Source of the DNA: Phycisphaerales bacterium
GTDB lineage: Bacteria > Planctomycetota > Phycisphaerae > Phycisphaerales > UBA5793
Assembly (NCBI GenBank): GCA_020852515.1
Contig: JADZAS010000016.1
Location: forward strand, 1-64,000
Length of the DNA: 64,000 nucleotides
Direction: 5' to 3'
The notes under the pieces were generated by a model. That model was not told the origin of the DNA. It searched no databases and was given only the letters and a program-made list of their open reading frames with translations. Shown here one piece after another: positions 44,153 through 54,361 of the stretch. Numbering within the stretch: position 1 is the first letter of the stretch; each line of letters starts with the position of its first letter. The position numbers and the translations under genes were made by a program.

Positions 44153-44983
44153 TCAACTCGTGGTGAGGCCGGCTCCCAGTTTGAAGGCCGCGAGCAGGCC
44201 GATGCCGATGAAAACGATGTCCAGAACGCCGAAGGTCGACTTGAACACATACCAGAAAACGTCGTTCCACGCGCTCGCGGTTACGGACTGCGAATACTCG
44301 ATGAGTTCGGCGATGTGCTGCTCTCGCCCCGCATCGTCGAGCCCTTCCCACCGTGCGGTTGCTTCCTTCCAGATTTCCGTCGGGTAGTGTTCTTCGCGTT
44401 CGGCGTACTCCGGCTCCTGCCCTCCCGGCCAGCGGATGGTCTTGCCCGACTCGTTCCACTCCTCAATCACGCCGTTCGCGATGCTTGAGACTACGAAATC
44501 CGGATTGGCCAGCGCCGGACAGGCCATGATGTTCGCCCGCTCGTGCGGCGCGTACGTCGCCCAGCGCTCTTCCGCCTGCCGCCACAGTTCGGGCGGGTAA
44601 TCCTCGCTCCCGACCGCCTCGTCGGGGACGACACCTGTCGGAAAGATGTAGTTGCGGCCTTGGCGCGAGTGTTCGTAGAGAATCTGGTCGGCGACGCAAC
44701 TGATCGCGACTTCTTCATCCGGCCCCAGCCGGCCGAGGGCGGCATAGGTCATGGCCATCTTGCCGCCGATGATCGCCGCCACGGCAAATGCCGCGGCGAT
44801 GGCGCCCGACTCGGCTCCGGCCTCATCCTTGGCCGCCGCCTGGCAGGCGATGCCGACCACACTGCCGATGATGATGGCGATCCAGCCGATCTCAAGGTGC
44901 AGGTAGTAGCCGATGATGCCCCAGAGCGCGGCGCCCAGCGCCGCCGCAATGAGACCCGATATCACGACCGGTGCGTACCTCAT
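44153..44983 (-). CDS. Hypothetical membrane protein
   Basis: 276 residues from the ATG at 44983, with GAGAGGAGGCGC just upstream. Hydrophobic segments: APVVISGLIAAALGAALWGIIG, GWIAIIIGSVVGIACQAA, GAIAAAFAVAAIIGG near the N-terminus, and LDIVFIGIGLLAAFKLGAG at the C-terminus, with about 150 hydrophilic residues between. The soluble part is acidic and Trp-rich and has a repeated look (YPPELWRQAEERWATYAPHER and YPTEIWKEATARWEGLDDAGRE), which may be two copies of one helical motif. I do not recognise the family, though similar proteins occur in planctomycetes. It splits the acyl-CoA catabolic run, so its presence there may be chance. Confidence 0.75.
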   Translation of the reverse strand: MRYAPVVISGLIAAALGAALWGIIGYYLHLEIGWIAIIIGSVVGIACQAAAKDEAGAESGAIAAAFAVAAIIGGKMAMTYAALGRLGPDEEVAISCVADQILYEHSRQGRNYIFPTGVVPDEAVGSEDYPPELWRQAEERWATYAPHERANIMACPALANPDFVVSSIANGVIEEWNESGKTIRWPGGQEPEYAEREEHYPTEIWKEATARWEGLDDAGREQHIAELIEYSQSVTASAWNDVFWYVFKSTFGVLDIVFIGIGLLAAFKLGAGLTTS

Positions 44984-45074
44984 GCGCCTCCTCTCAGGAT
45001 GATGAGTCATCCAAGGCTGCGGCACAAGATAACAGAGCCCGGCTTCGCTGTCCAGCAAAAACTATGGAATGAGC

Positions 45075-45938
45075 CTATTTCTTTCCGTAGTCAAAAACGC
45101 CCCGGCCGCTCTTGTCGCCAAGCCGCCCGGCGGTCACGAGTTGGCGAAGTCTCGGGCACGGGAAGTACTTCTGATCGCCCAGTTCGTGGTACAGGACCAT
45201 CATGATGTCGTGGCACACGTCCAGGCCGATGAAGTCGGCCAGCCGCAGCGGACCCATGGGGAAGTTGCAGCCGAGTTTCATGATCTCATCGACGTGCTCG
45301 GGCTCGGCCACGCCCTCCATCCAGGCATAGAAGGCCTCGTTGATCAGCGGCATGAGCACGCGGTTGCTTACAAAGCCGGCGCGATCGTTCGCTGGAACCG
45401 GTGTCTTGCCCATCTTCTGCGCCAGGGCGATGGTGCGGGCGGTCGTCTCTTCGCTCGTCGCCAGGCCTTTGATGACCTCGACGAGTTTCATGACGGGCAC
45501 CGGGTTGAAGAAGTGCATACCGATGACGCGCGGCGCGTGCGCGCCGACGGACGCGGCGATCTGCGTGATCGAGATCGATGATGTGTTGGTCGCCAGCACG
45601 ACATCGGACCGAAGTACCTCGACCATCTGGCCAAACACGGTCTTTTTGAGGTCGGCCTTTTCGAGCACGGCTTCGACTGCCCAGTCAGCCTCGCGCGCAT
45701 CACTCAGGCTCGTGGTGTAGGTGAGGCGCTCCATCGTGGCGTCGGCCTCGGCCTGCGTCATGCGCTGCTTTTCGACGTTGCGGCCGAGGATCTTCTTATG
45801 GCTCGCCAGGGCCCGGTCGAGCACAGGCTGGGCCACATCAACCTGAAACGCCAAAAGGCCGCTCATCGCAGCGGTGAGCGCGATGCCCGAGCCCATGGTG
45901 CCGGCGCCGATGACCACGATCGATTTCACTTCGCTCAT
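45075..45938 (-). CDS. 3-hydroxybutyryl-CoA / 3-hydroxyacyl-CoA dehydrogenase
   Basis: 287 residues from the ATG at 45938 with GCGAGGACGAC ahead. IVVIGAGTMGSGIALTAAMSG is the NAD fingerprint; TNTSSISITQIA and VIGMHFFNPVPVMKLVEVI carry the catalytic His and the conserved Asn-Pro; FVSNRVLMPLINEAF and GCNFPMGPLRLADFIGLD form the C-terminal domain. It oxidises (S)-3-hydroxyacyl-CoA with NAD. It is the canonical partner of the divergent copy at 41563-42525 and starts the catabolic block. A thiolase is not found in this window. Confidence 0.95.
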   Translation of the reverse strand: MSEVKSIVVIGAGTMGSGIALTAAMSGLLAFQVDVAQPVLDRALASHKKILGRNVEKQRMTQAEADATMERLTYTTSLSDAREADWAVEAVLEKADLKKTVFGQMVEVLRSDVVLATNTSSISITQIAASVGAHAPRVIGMHFFNPVPVMKLVEVIKGLATSEETTARTIALAQKMGKTPVPANDRAGFVSNRVLMPLINEAFYAWMEGVAEPEHVDEIMKLGCNFPMGPLRLADFIGLDVCHDIMMVLYHELGDQKYFPCPRLRQLVTAGRLGDKSGRGVFDYGKK

Positions 45939-46029
45939 TGTCGTCCTCGCTTTTGACATTTGGGCGACACTGTATCAACGGCTCACAGGGGCCGCAACCG
46001 GGTCAACTTCCTCGATTTGGGCAGGACGG

Positions 46030-47715
46030 TCAGCGGAGTTCGGGCACATCGGGAACCACCGGTTCCCAGCGCACCTGGGCCGATCCGAGCAGCGTGCCCG
46101 TCGCAAAGGCGATATCCACCTGAGCGATCTGGTACTCGGCCAGGGCGCGGATCTCGGCGCTGCGGGCATTGGCGTACCTGGCCTGGGCGTCGAGCACGTC
46201 CGTGGACGTGCGCAGGCCGAGGTCAAACTGGCGCTGCTCGGCCTCAAGCAGGCGGGCTTCGAGCAATGCGCTGCGTCCCGCCGCGAGCACGCGCTGCCAG
46301 TTCGCGTCCAGTTGATCCAGCGCGTTGAAGACTTCGTTGATGATCTGCGCCCGCCGCTGCTCTTTCGTCGCCAGCCGCTGCACGCGCTCGTACACGGCCT
46401 GGTTGTAGCGGCTGATCGCGGCGGCATTGCCCAGCGGCACCTCGACGCTCAGGCCGACGATGTGATCTTCGAAATTCTTATCGCCAAGCACATCAAATGA
46501 GTCGCCAAACGAGGCGCCCAGACCGTTGACGTTGTAGCGATAGTCCAGCGTGACCAGCGGCAGCTTCTGATTGCGGGCGAAATCGATGCTGCTCGAATCC
46601 TGCGCGATGAGCAGTTCGAGTTCGAGCATCTCCATGCGCGAGTCCAGCGCGTTGTTGGCCAGTTCAATCGGTTCGAGTTCGTATCGGATCGGGTTCGGCT
46701 GCGTCGCCAGTTCGATCACCGTCGGCGTCTCCATGCCCAGCCCCGGCTTGTTAAGCACGCGCTTGAGCAGCCGCTCGGAATCGCGCACGGCATTCTGGGC
46801 GATGATGATCGCCTCCACGCGCTGCGCGACGCCCGCCTCGGCCCGCACGATCTCGACCTCGGCTGCATCGCCCGCCTTCACCCGCCGCTGGGCCCGCTGC
46901 AACTGAGCCACGGCCAGGTCGTACTCCTGCTCGTGCACCTCGAGTTCGCGCTGCGCTGCGTACAGTCGCCAGTACACGCGATCGACGTCCGCCACGACGC
47001 GGATTACTTCCAGTTTGGTCCGCGCTTCGCTGATCTGCGACTGGTAGATCGCCACGCGGATCGCGTGCGTGTTCGTTCGCACGCCGGCGTTGCGAAGCAG
47101 CGGCTGGCTGATCGAAGCAGAGAAGTCGGATGAAAAGGACGGATTGAGCGTCGCGAACTGGTTGTCGGTCTCGGTGCGATTGAGCGGCAGATCGAGCGTG
47201 ATGATCCCGCCGGTGTGCAGCGGAATGCGCACGCCGACGTCGCCGTTGAGCGATTTGACGCTCGATCCGTTCAGACTCGTGTCGGTCGGCTGATCGAAGA
47301 CGGACTGGCGGATGTTGGCAAAAAAGAGCGACTCGAACCGGGCTTCCTCTTGCGTGATGTTCTCGCGCGTGATCGTGGGATTGAGCAGCGCGACGCCCAG
47401 GTCGAGGTTGTACTGCAGCGCCAGGGCGCGGCACTCCTCGATCGAGAGGGACAGCACTTCGGCCGCCTCGCTGGGCTCGTCGAGCGCCGGCGGGCGCTGC
47501 GCGAACGCCTCGCGCGCCTCTTCCACCGTCTGCGACGACCTGGCCAGGTCGGGGAGTCTGAGCGGCTCGATGGAGCGCAGGCGGTCGGGATCGATCGTCA
47601 CGCGCGGCCGGCCGTCGCGCAGCAGGCTGTCGCAGCCCGCGATGGACACAGTGGCCAGGGCGAGCAGGACGAGGCAGGCGGCGCGCAGCCGCCGCAGCAC
47701 AACCGGTTCATTCAT
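46030..47715 (-). CDS. TolC-family outer membrane efflux lipoprotein
   Basis: 561 residues from the ATG at 47715, which overlaps the permease stop by 8 bases. A lipoprotein signal ends in ATVSIAGC. Two OEP repeats follow: the first includes LNPTITRENITQEEARFESL and GGIITLDLPLNRTETDN..., the second QRLATKEQRRAQIINEVFNALDQL and QFDLGLRTSTDVLDAQARYANA. Long coiled-coil helices and beta segments alternate as in TolC. It should be the outer-membrane channel for the MacA/MacB-like pump encoded just upstream. It is the last gene of that operon. Confidence 0.92.
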   Translation of the reverse strand: MNEPVVLRRLRAACLVLLALATVSIAGCDSLLRDGRPRVTIDPDRLRSIEPLRLPDLARSSQTVEEAREAFAQRPPALDEPSEAAEVLSLSIEECRALALQYNLDLGVALLNPTITRENITQEEARFESLFFANIRQSVFDQPTDTSLNGSSVKSLNGDVGVRIPLHTGGIITLDLPLNRTETDNQFATLNPSFSSDFSASISQPLLRNAGVRTNTHAIRVAIYQSQISEARTKLEVIRVVADVDRVYWRLYAAQRELEVHEQEYDLAVAQLQRAQRRVKAGDAAEVEIVRAEAGVAQRVEAIIIAQNAVRDSERLLKRVLNKPGLGMETPTVIELATQPNPIRYELEPIELANNALDSRMEMLELELLIAQDSSSIDFARNQKLPLVTLDYRYNVNGLGASFGDSFDVLGDKNFEDHIVGLSVEVPLGNAAAISRYNQAVYERVQRLATKEQRRAQIINEVFNALDQLDANWQRVLAAGRSALLEARLLEAEQRQFDLGLRTSTDVLDAQARYANARSAEIRALAEYQIAQVDIAFATGTLLGSAQVRWEPVVPDVPELR

Positions 47716-48960
47716 GACGGAGAGCCTCGATGGGATCAAGTCGAGCCGCTTTGATGGCCGGAAACATGCCGAACACCACGCCCACCAGCGCGGCGAAGCC
47801 GAACGAAAGCAGCATGGCCCAAAGAGGAATGCGGGCCTTTTCAAGATTCGCCGCCGTCACGAGCACCAAGGTGATGCCCCACCCAGCCGCCAGCCCGAAC
47901 AGGCCGCCCAGGAAGCAGAGCATGACGGCCTCGACGAGGAACTGCAGCATGATCGCCGACGGCCTCGCCCCGACCGCCTTGCGCAGGCCGATCTCGCGCG
48001 TGCGTTCGGAGACGGACACCAGCATGATGTTCATGATCCCCACGCCCCCGACAACCAGCGAAATCGCGACGATGCCGAAGGCGATCAGGGAGATGACGAA
48101 TGACATCTTCTGAAACGAATCGATGACATCCTGCATGGCCGCGACGCCGAAGGTGTCAGGGTCCTGGGGCTGCAGGCGCCGCGTCTTGCGCAGCAGTGCC
48201 CGCAGTTCCGCCATGGCGTCCTGCGAGACATCCGGCGACTTGCTGGCCGCCATGACCTGCATCCAGCCGTCGCCCATTCGCCAGGACGTGCTGAACGGAA
48301 TGAACACTTCGGCCCGGGAATTGGAGCCGTCAAACCCGAACGCCGACTGCGGATTCGGTTCGACGAGCCCGACCACGGTGAAGCGCCGGTCGCTGATCAG
48401 AATAGACTGACCCGTGCAGTCGCGGTCCAGCCGCAACTGATCGCGCAGATCAGTCGAGATGATGCACACCTGCTCGAATCGCTCCTGATCGGTGACGGAA
48501 AATGGGCGGCCGATCGTGACGTAGCGATTTTCGATGGTGTGCCAGTCGGGTTCGATGCCGGTGATGCGCGCTCCGTCGAGCACCTTGTCGCCGTAGCGGA
48601 TGTCGCCGCGCACCTCCTGCATGCGCGTCAGCGCCTCAATGCTCGAGCACTCCTGCTTCCAGCCGTCGAACTGGTCGGGCTGAAAGCGGATGACGCGCCA
48701 CGAAGCGTTGGCGAAGCGGCCGCTCTCAGGTCGATCGGGCCAGACGAAAATCTTGTTGGTGCCAAGCGTCTGAAACTCGTCGAGCACGAACGTCTTGAGC
48801 CCGGTGAGCGCCGAGATGACTGCGGTGACCGCGCCGACCCCGATGATGATGCCCAGCGTCGTGAGGATGGAGCGGAGTTTGTTGGCCCAGATCTGGCCGG
48901 TCGCCAGGGCCATGCTTTGCAGGAGAAGACGGAGCAGTGACAGAGGCCAAAGCAGCATGG

Positions 48961-48964
<4 letters not shown>
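47708..48964 (-). CDS. MacB-type ABC transporter permease (FtsX/MacB core)
   Basis: 418 residues, with an ATGA overlap to the ATPase gene. [30 protein letters not shown] is the N-terminal MacB helix, followed by a periplasmic domain with ~200 residues. Three C-terminal membrane helices are [54 protein letters not shown] and [39 protein letters not shown]. The [14 protein letters not shown] and DPIEALR motifs are diagnostic. In E. coli MacB the ATPase and permease are fused; here they are separate. It is a mechanotransmission-type exporter of peptides, lipids or toxins. Confidence 0.94.
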
Positions 48965-49797
<833 letters not shown>

Positions 49798-49809
49798 GCT
49801 CTGGCGGGC

Positions 49810-51288
49810 TCAGCCGCCGCCCTCCGATGCACTCGTGGCGGACGCGCCTGAAGTTTCATCCTCGCTCGCCTTGCCGCTCTCTGCGCCGTTCTGCTTCGCC
49901 TTGTCCTTCTCCTGCTTGCGTTCCTTCTCGAGTTTTTCCTGCTCCACGATGCGCTCGTCCTTGACCGCCTGGTCGTGCGTGAGCGATTCAAAGACGCGAT
50001 ACGGGCCCACGATGACCTGGTCGTCTTCGTTGAGCCCCGAGAGAATGACCGTGTCGGAGGCGTCGCTGGCGCCAATCGTCACCGGCGTCACCACTGCCTT
50101 GCCGTCCTTGAACCGGTACACCACCGTCGCCACGCTCTTGGTCATATCCACGTCGGGATTATTCTCGCGGATGCTCAGCGGAATGTCATCCACGGGGCGG
50201 GCGAGCACCGACTGGCTGGGCACTTTGATGACGTCTTCGTGGCGCTTTGTTTCGATTTCGACATCGGCCGTCAGGCCGGAATAGATCTGCGCGCCGTGCG
50301 TGTCGAGCAGGATCTCGGTCTTGTAGTACTTCGAGCCGTCCTGGGCCATGTCGTTGGTCAGCGCCACGGCTCGGACCTTGCCCGAGAATTCCTCGCCGGG
50401 ATAGGCGTTGATGCGCACCTTGGCCTGCTGCCCGACCTTCACGCCGCCGATCGACGCTTCGTCCACCTGGGCGTTGAGCAGCATGACCGAGAGGTCCGCC
50501 ACCTCGAGGATGACGGTGCCGGCGTTGTTCATCGTGCCGGTAACGACCAGTTCGCCGACCTCGGCGTTGAGCCGCGTGACGGTGCCGCTGATGGGCGAAG
50601 AGATGGTGGTGTAACTCAGGTCATCGCGCGCCTGCTCGATCATCGCATCTGACGCCAGCAGGTTGAACTCCATGACCTTGAGGTTCAGTTCATCGGCTCT
50701 GAGCGACTGCTCCTGGGCGAGCAGGTTCGCTTCGAGCTGCTCCACAGTGGAACTGGCCAGATCGACCACAGACTGCGCGACGTCGTGGGTGGCCAGCAGA
50801 TCGCTGTTACGCTTCAATTCGAGTTTGGCCTGCGCCAGTGAGGCTCGCGACGCGGCGAGTGACGCCCGCGAACTCTCCAGCCGGGCCCGTTGGACTTCGA
50901 TGCTCGCGGCGTCGGCGGCGCGGCGGGCTTCGGCGGCTCTGAGGTTCGCTTCGCGATCCGTTGAATCGAGTTTGACCAGCACCGACGCGGGAATCGGCGG
51001 ATCGGCATCCGGGTCGCCCTTGGTCACCTCCTGCCCTTCTTCGAAAGGCAGGGCGGTGATGCGGGCGGAAAGCTTGGCGCTGATCTCGACTTTCGTTTCC
51101 GGCTCGATCTCTCCGGGCGCTTTGATCGTCTCGACAAGCGTGCCGCGCGACGGGTGGGCCAGGCGGACGACTGTTCCTTCCTTCTCGGGCATGCGCTCGC
51201 GGACTTGCCGCACCGCCGCCGGCCCGAGCAGCGCGCCGAGCCCGACCAGGATCGCCAATGTCACTCCGACGATGATGAAAACGCGCAC
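49810..51288 (-). CDS. MacA/HlyD-type periplasmic adaptor (membrane fusion) protein
   Basis: 492 residues from the GTG at 51288, with GGAGAG in front. A single N-terminal membrane helix (VFIIVGVTLAILVGLGALLG) is followed by a lipoyl-like half (LAHPSRGTLVETIKAPGEIEPETKVEISAKL), a long coiled coil of about 100 residues with Ala/Leu/Ser heptads, the second lipoyl half (LSYTTISSPISGTVTRLNAEVGELV), a beta-barrel and a membrane-proximal domain (ASDTVILSGLNEDDQVIVG). The last ~45 residues are Lys/Glu-rich, then a Ser/Gly tail. It links the inner-membrane pump to the TolC-like channel. First gene of the four-gene export operon. Confidence 0.93.
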   Translation of the reverse strand: MRVFIIVGVTLAILVGLGALLGPAAVRQVRERMPEKEGTVVRLAHPSRGTLVETIKAPGEIEPETKVEISAKLSARITALPFEEGQEVTKGDPDADPPIPASVLVKLDSTDREANLRAAEARRAADAASIEVQRARLESSRASLAASRASLAQAKLELKRNSDLLATHDVAQSVVDLASSTVEQLEANLLAQEQSLRADELNLKVMEFNLLASDAMIEQARDDLSYTTISSPISGTVTRLNAEVGELVVTGTMNNAGTVILEVADLSVMLLNAQVDEASIGGVKVGQQAKVRINAYPGEEFSGKVRAVALTNDMAQDGSKYYKTEILLDTHGAQIYSGLTADVEIETKRHEDVIKVPSQSVLARPVDDIPLSIRENNPDVDMTKSVATVVYRFKDGKAVVTPVTIGASDASDTVILSGLNEDDQVIVGPYRVFESLTHDQAVKDERIVEQEKLEKERKQEKDKAKQNGAESGKASEDETSGASATSASEGGG

Positions 51289-51473
51289 GAATGAACTCTC
51301 CGTCTGGGGCCCTGCCTGGGTTGAATCCGTGGCCGCTCGCGATGGCAGTGTAACCCCGCTGCCTTGTTGGGATTGGCGTCCGCTTCGTTGCGGCCAGTGT
51401 GAGGGATCGGCTGCACCGCGAATTTGATCATATCCGTTCGACGGGTCCCACTAGGGAGTGTACCGTTGAACCC

Positions 51474-52355
51474 ATGACGGCGTTTCAAACCATCATGACC
51501 GGCCTGATCGACTACGCCGGGCTTTTCCCGCCCGCGGCGCTCTCAATGCGCCAGGCCGCCGAGGACTACCAGCGCTGGAAGGCATCCGAACACGCCTGGA
51601 TGGTCGGCCGCTTCGTCTGCCCCGTCGGACGGCTCAACGAACTGGCCCGGGAGTCCGCCCCACTGGTCGGCGGCGTGTGGGATCTTTCGGTGCTCGCCGG
51701 CGATCCGCTCGAGCGCGACCTCGATTCCATCACCGGGTTTCTCGACGAATCGGCCGGGCGATTCGACGTGCCCTCGCTCGAGATCAAAGTCGGCGCCGTG
51801 CCCAATCTCGAGACCTGCCTCGAAGTGCTCGAGACGGTTCAGGAGGGCGTGACCGCCTACTTCGAATTGCCGGCAGATGAGGATGTGCGCGGGCTGATCG
51901 CGGCGCTCTCGGGCACGGGTCATGGCGCCAAGATTCGCACCGGCGGTCTCACCGCCGATCTCTTTCCCTCGACCGAGCAGGTCGCGCGCTTCATCGTCCA
52001 CTGCCGCGATGCGCAGATCCCATTCAAGGCCACGGCGGGGCTCCACCATCCCCTGCGCCACCAGAGCGAGTCGGTTGCGTGCCGCATGCACGGCTTCTTC
52101 AACGTCTTCATTGCCGCGGCGCTGGCCATCTCGCAGAACCGTTCGGCCGAAGAGCTCCTCCCGATTCTGCGCGCGGAAAAGTCAAACGCCTTCTCCTTCT
52201 CGAATGGCGAATTGAGGGCGCTCGACTTCACGCTGACCTCCGGTCAACTGGAGCGAGCCCGCCGCCAGGCCGTGTCGTTCGGATCATGCTCGATCGCCGA
52301 GCCCGTTGCCGATCTCAGCGCGATGGGATTGCTGCCGCTCCCGGCGACCGCGTGA
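51474..52355 (+). CDS. Conserved hypothetical protein
   Basis: 293 residues from the ATG at 51474; a TACCGT hexamer ends 7 bases before it. Recurrent-looking blocks include [74 protein letters not shown] and GFFNVFIAAAL. The alternation of strands and helices, with conserved Lys/Arg/His in KIRTGG and KATAGLHH, suggests a TIM-barrel-like enzyme. I have seen the N-terminus (LIDYAGLFPPA) in uncharacterised proteins and cannot assign a function. It precedes fumarylacetoacetase by 44 bases in the same direction, so a role in aromatic amino acid metabolism is a guess from context. Confidence 0.75.
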   Translation: MTAFQTIMTGLIDYAGLFPPAALSMRQAAEDYQRWKASEHAWMVGRFVCPVGRLNELARESAPLVGGVWDLSVLAGDPLERDLDSITGFLDESAGRFDVPSLEIKVGAVPNLETCLEVLETVQEGVTAYFELPADEDVRGLIAALSGTGHGAKIRTGGLTADLFPSTEQVARFIVHCRDAQIPFKATAGLHHPLRHQSESVACRMHGFFNVFIAAALAISQNRSAEELLPILRAEKSNAFSFSNGELRALDFTLTSGQLERARRQAVSFGSCSIAEPVADLSAMGLLPLPATA

Positions 52356-52399
52356 CCGGGTGCGCGGGCCAAGTTGGAGCAGCGCCCGTAGAGTATCGG

Positions 52400-53716
52400 A
52401 TGATCGAAAGCAACGACCCGAACCTGCGCTGCTGGCTCGATGAGGCCAACGACGCGGCATGCGATTTCCCGATTCAAAACCTGCCGCTGGGCGTCTTCAC
52501 CCGCCGCGGCGAAGACCTCGACCGGCGGCGCGTTGGCGTGGCCATCGGCCAGCACGTGCTCGATCTCTCGGTCGCCTGGCCGAAACTCTGTCCGGACCTG
52601 GCCGGCCTCGGCCAGACGCTGTTTTCCCAGCCGGTGCTCAACCCGTTCCTCGCCAGCGGCCGCCGCACGTGGACGCTGGTGCGCAACCGGGTGAGCCGGT
52701 GGCTGCGCACGACCAGCGCCGAGTTGCGAGAGGACGCCGACCTCCGCTCGCGCTGTCTGATTCCGATGAGCGAGACGGTAATGCACCTGCCCGTTGAGAT
52801 CGGCGACTACACCGACTTCTACTCATCCAAAGAACACGCGACGAACGTCGGGATGATGTTCCGCGATCCCGCCAACGCCCTGCTGCCCAACTGGAAGCAC
52901 CTTCCTGTGGGCTACCACGGTCGGGCCAGCTCCGTGGTCGTTTCGGGAACAGACGTGCATCGGCCTTCCGGGCAGACGAATCCGGAAGATGCGCCAGCGC
53001 CGAACTTCGGCCCCTGCCGATTGCTCGATTTTGAACTCGAGGTCGGCTTCATCACCGGGCCGGGCAACGAACTCGGCCGGCCGATCGACGTCAACCACGC
53101 GCACGAGCACATCTTCGGCATGGTGCTCGTCAACGACTGGAGCGCCCGCGACATTCAGAAGTGGGAGTACGTTCCGCTGGGCCCATTCACCGCGAAGAAC
53201 TTCGCCACTTCGATCAGCCCGTGGGTCGTGCCGATCGATGCGCTGGACCCCTATCGCGTGCGCACGCCGCGCTCAGAAGGAGACCCGGCCGTTCAGAAGT
53301 ATCTCGATGGCGCGTGGGACTGGAACTTTGATCTGAATCTCGAGGTGCAACTGCAGTCAAAGCAGATGCGCGAGCGCGGCGAGGCGCCGGCGACTATCTC
53401 GCGCAACAACTTCAGCCTCATGTACTGGAACATGTGCCAGCAGCTTGCGCACCAGACTATCACCGGGTGCAACGTGCGGCCCGGCGACCTCTACGCCTCT
53501 GGCACGGTCAGCGGCACGACGCCCGACTCGCGCGGCTCGATGCTTGAGATCTGCTGGAAAGGAACGCAGCCGCTGACTCTTCCCACCGGCGAGCAGCGCA
53601 AGTTCCTCGCCGACGGCGACACGATCGTCATGACCGGCGCCTGCCAGCGGCCGGGCCTGCCGCGCATCGGACTGGGCGAAGTGCGCGGCACGGTGCTGCC
53701 GGTCATCGGCGGTTGA
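52400..53716 (+). CDS. fahA: Fumarylacetoacetase
   Basis: 438 residues from the ATG at 52400; longer frames overlap the upstream gene. NLPLGVFTRRGEDLDRRRVGVAIG is the N-terminal SH3-like domain. The catalytic part shows VEIGDYTDFYSSKEHATNVG (Ca ligand Asp and catalytic His), LPVGYHGRASSVVVSGT, DFELEVGFITGPGNELGRPI (Ca-binding Glu), HIFGMVLVNDWSARDIQKWEYVPLGPF and GTTPDSRGSMLEICWKG. It splits fumarylacetoacetate into fumarate and acetoacetate, the last step of tyrosine degradation. HmgA is encoded 21 kb upstream. A strong hairpin just downstream ends the transcript. Confidence 0.95.
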   Translation: MIESNDPNLRCWLDEANDAACDFPIQNLPLGVFTRRGEDLDRRRVGVAIGQHVLDLSVAWPKLCPDLAGLGQTLFSQPVLNPFLASGRRTWTLVRNRVSRWLRTTSAELREDADLRSRCLIPMSETVMHLPVEIGDYTDFYSSKEHATNVGMMFRDPANALLPNWKHLPVGYHGRASSVVVSGTDVHRPSGQTNPEDAPAPNFGPCRLLDFELEVGFITGPGNELGRPIDVNHAHEHIFGMVLVNDWSARDIQKWEYVPLGPFTAKNFATSISPWVVPIDALDPYRVRTPRSEGDPAVQKYLDGAWDWNFDLNLEVQLQSKQMRERGEAPATISRNNFSLMYWNMCQQLAHQTITGCNVRPGDLYASGTVSGTTPDSRGSMLEICWKGTQPLTLPTGEQRKFLADGDTIVMTGACQRPGLPRIGLGEVRGTVLPVIGG

Positions 53717-53738
53717 CCTGCTCGCACTGAAAAGCAAC

Positions 53739-53768
53739 AAAGCCCACGTTCGTTGAACGTGGGCCTTT
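53739..53768. terminator. Bidirectional hairpin terminator between fahA and the HU gene
   Basis: GCCCACGTTC pairs perfectly with GAACGTGGGC around a GTT loop, flanked by AAA on the left and TTT on the right. It lies between convergent genes and can stop transcription from both sides. Confidence 0.85.
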
Positions 53769-53804
53769 GTGTTTGAGCGTTCTGGACGCGTCAGATCAGG
53801 TCGC

Positions 53805-54164
53805 TCAGGCCTTGTCCTTGAGCGCCTTGAGGGGGCGGACCTTGACGACGTTGCGCGCCGGCTTGGCCTTGAACATGGTCTCTTCGCCGGTGAAGGGGTT
53901 GATGCCCTTGCGCGCCTTGGTGGCGGGCTTGCGCTGGACGGTGATCTTCGCCATGCCGGGCAGGGTGAAGATCTGGGGGCCGTTCTTCTTGAGGTCGTTG
54001 CCGACCATCGCGTTGAGCGCATCGAACACGCCGGCGACCTGCTTGCGGCTCAGGCCGGTGTTGGTCGCGAGGTTGGTGTAGATGTCGCCCTTGCTGCGGG
54101 GCTTGTCAGCCTTCGTGAACTTGTACGAGGGCGCCTTGGCGGTCTTCTTGCTGGTCTTGGCCAC
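53805..54164 (-). CDS. HU-family DNA-binding protein with basic N-terminal extension
   Basis: About 119 residues if translation starts at the GTG at 54164, giving MAKTSKKTAKAP, the usual planctomycete HU start. GGAG nine bases upstream supports this; an ATG five codons earlier (54179) has no ribosome-binding site. Core motifs: IYTNLATNTGLSRKQVAGVFDAL, FTLPGMAKITVQRKPATKARKG and NPFTGEE (the NPxTGE arm), followed by FKAKPARNVVKVRPLKAL. The Lys/Ala-rich tail before the core is histone-H1-like. It should bend and compact DNA. It is separated from the convergent fahA gene by the terminator. Confidence 0.9.
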   Translation of the reverse strand: MAKTSKKTAKAPSYKFTKADKPRSKGDIYTNLATNTGLSRKQVAGVFDALNAMVGNDLKKNGPQIFTLPGMAKITVQRKPATKARKGINPFTGEETMFKAKPARNVVKVRPLKALKDKA

Positions 54165-54361
54165 TTCTTGTTTCTCCATAAACGAGAGTGTCGGAGCCTG
54201 TCTGGAGGTTCACAGCGAACCATCCACCCGGGGCTTTCATGCCGGTTTTTATAGGGTCCGAGGGCGGGAAACAAGTGGGATCGGCCCGTTTGCCCCTAGA
54301 AAAACAGGGAATTGTGAAAAATCTGGCGTTTCACAGGGCGATTCCGACCCCGGCACCGCGT

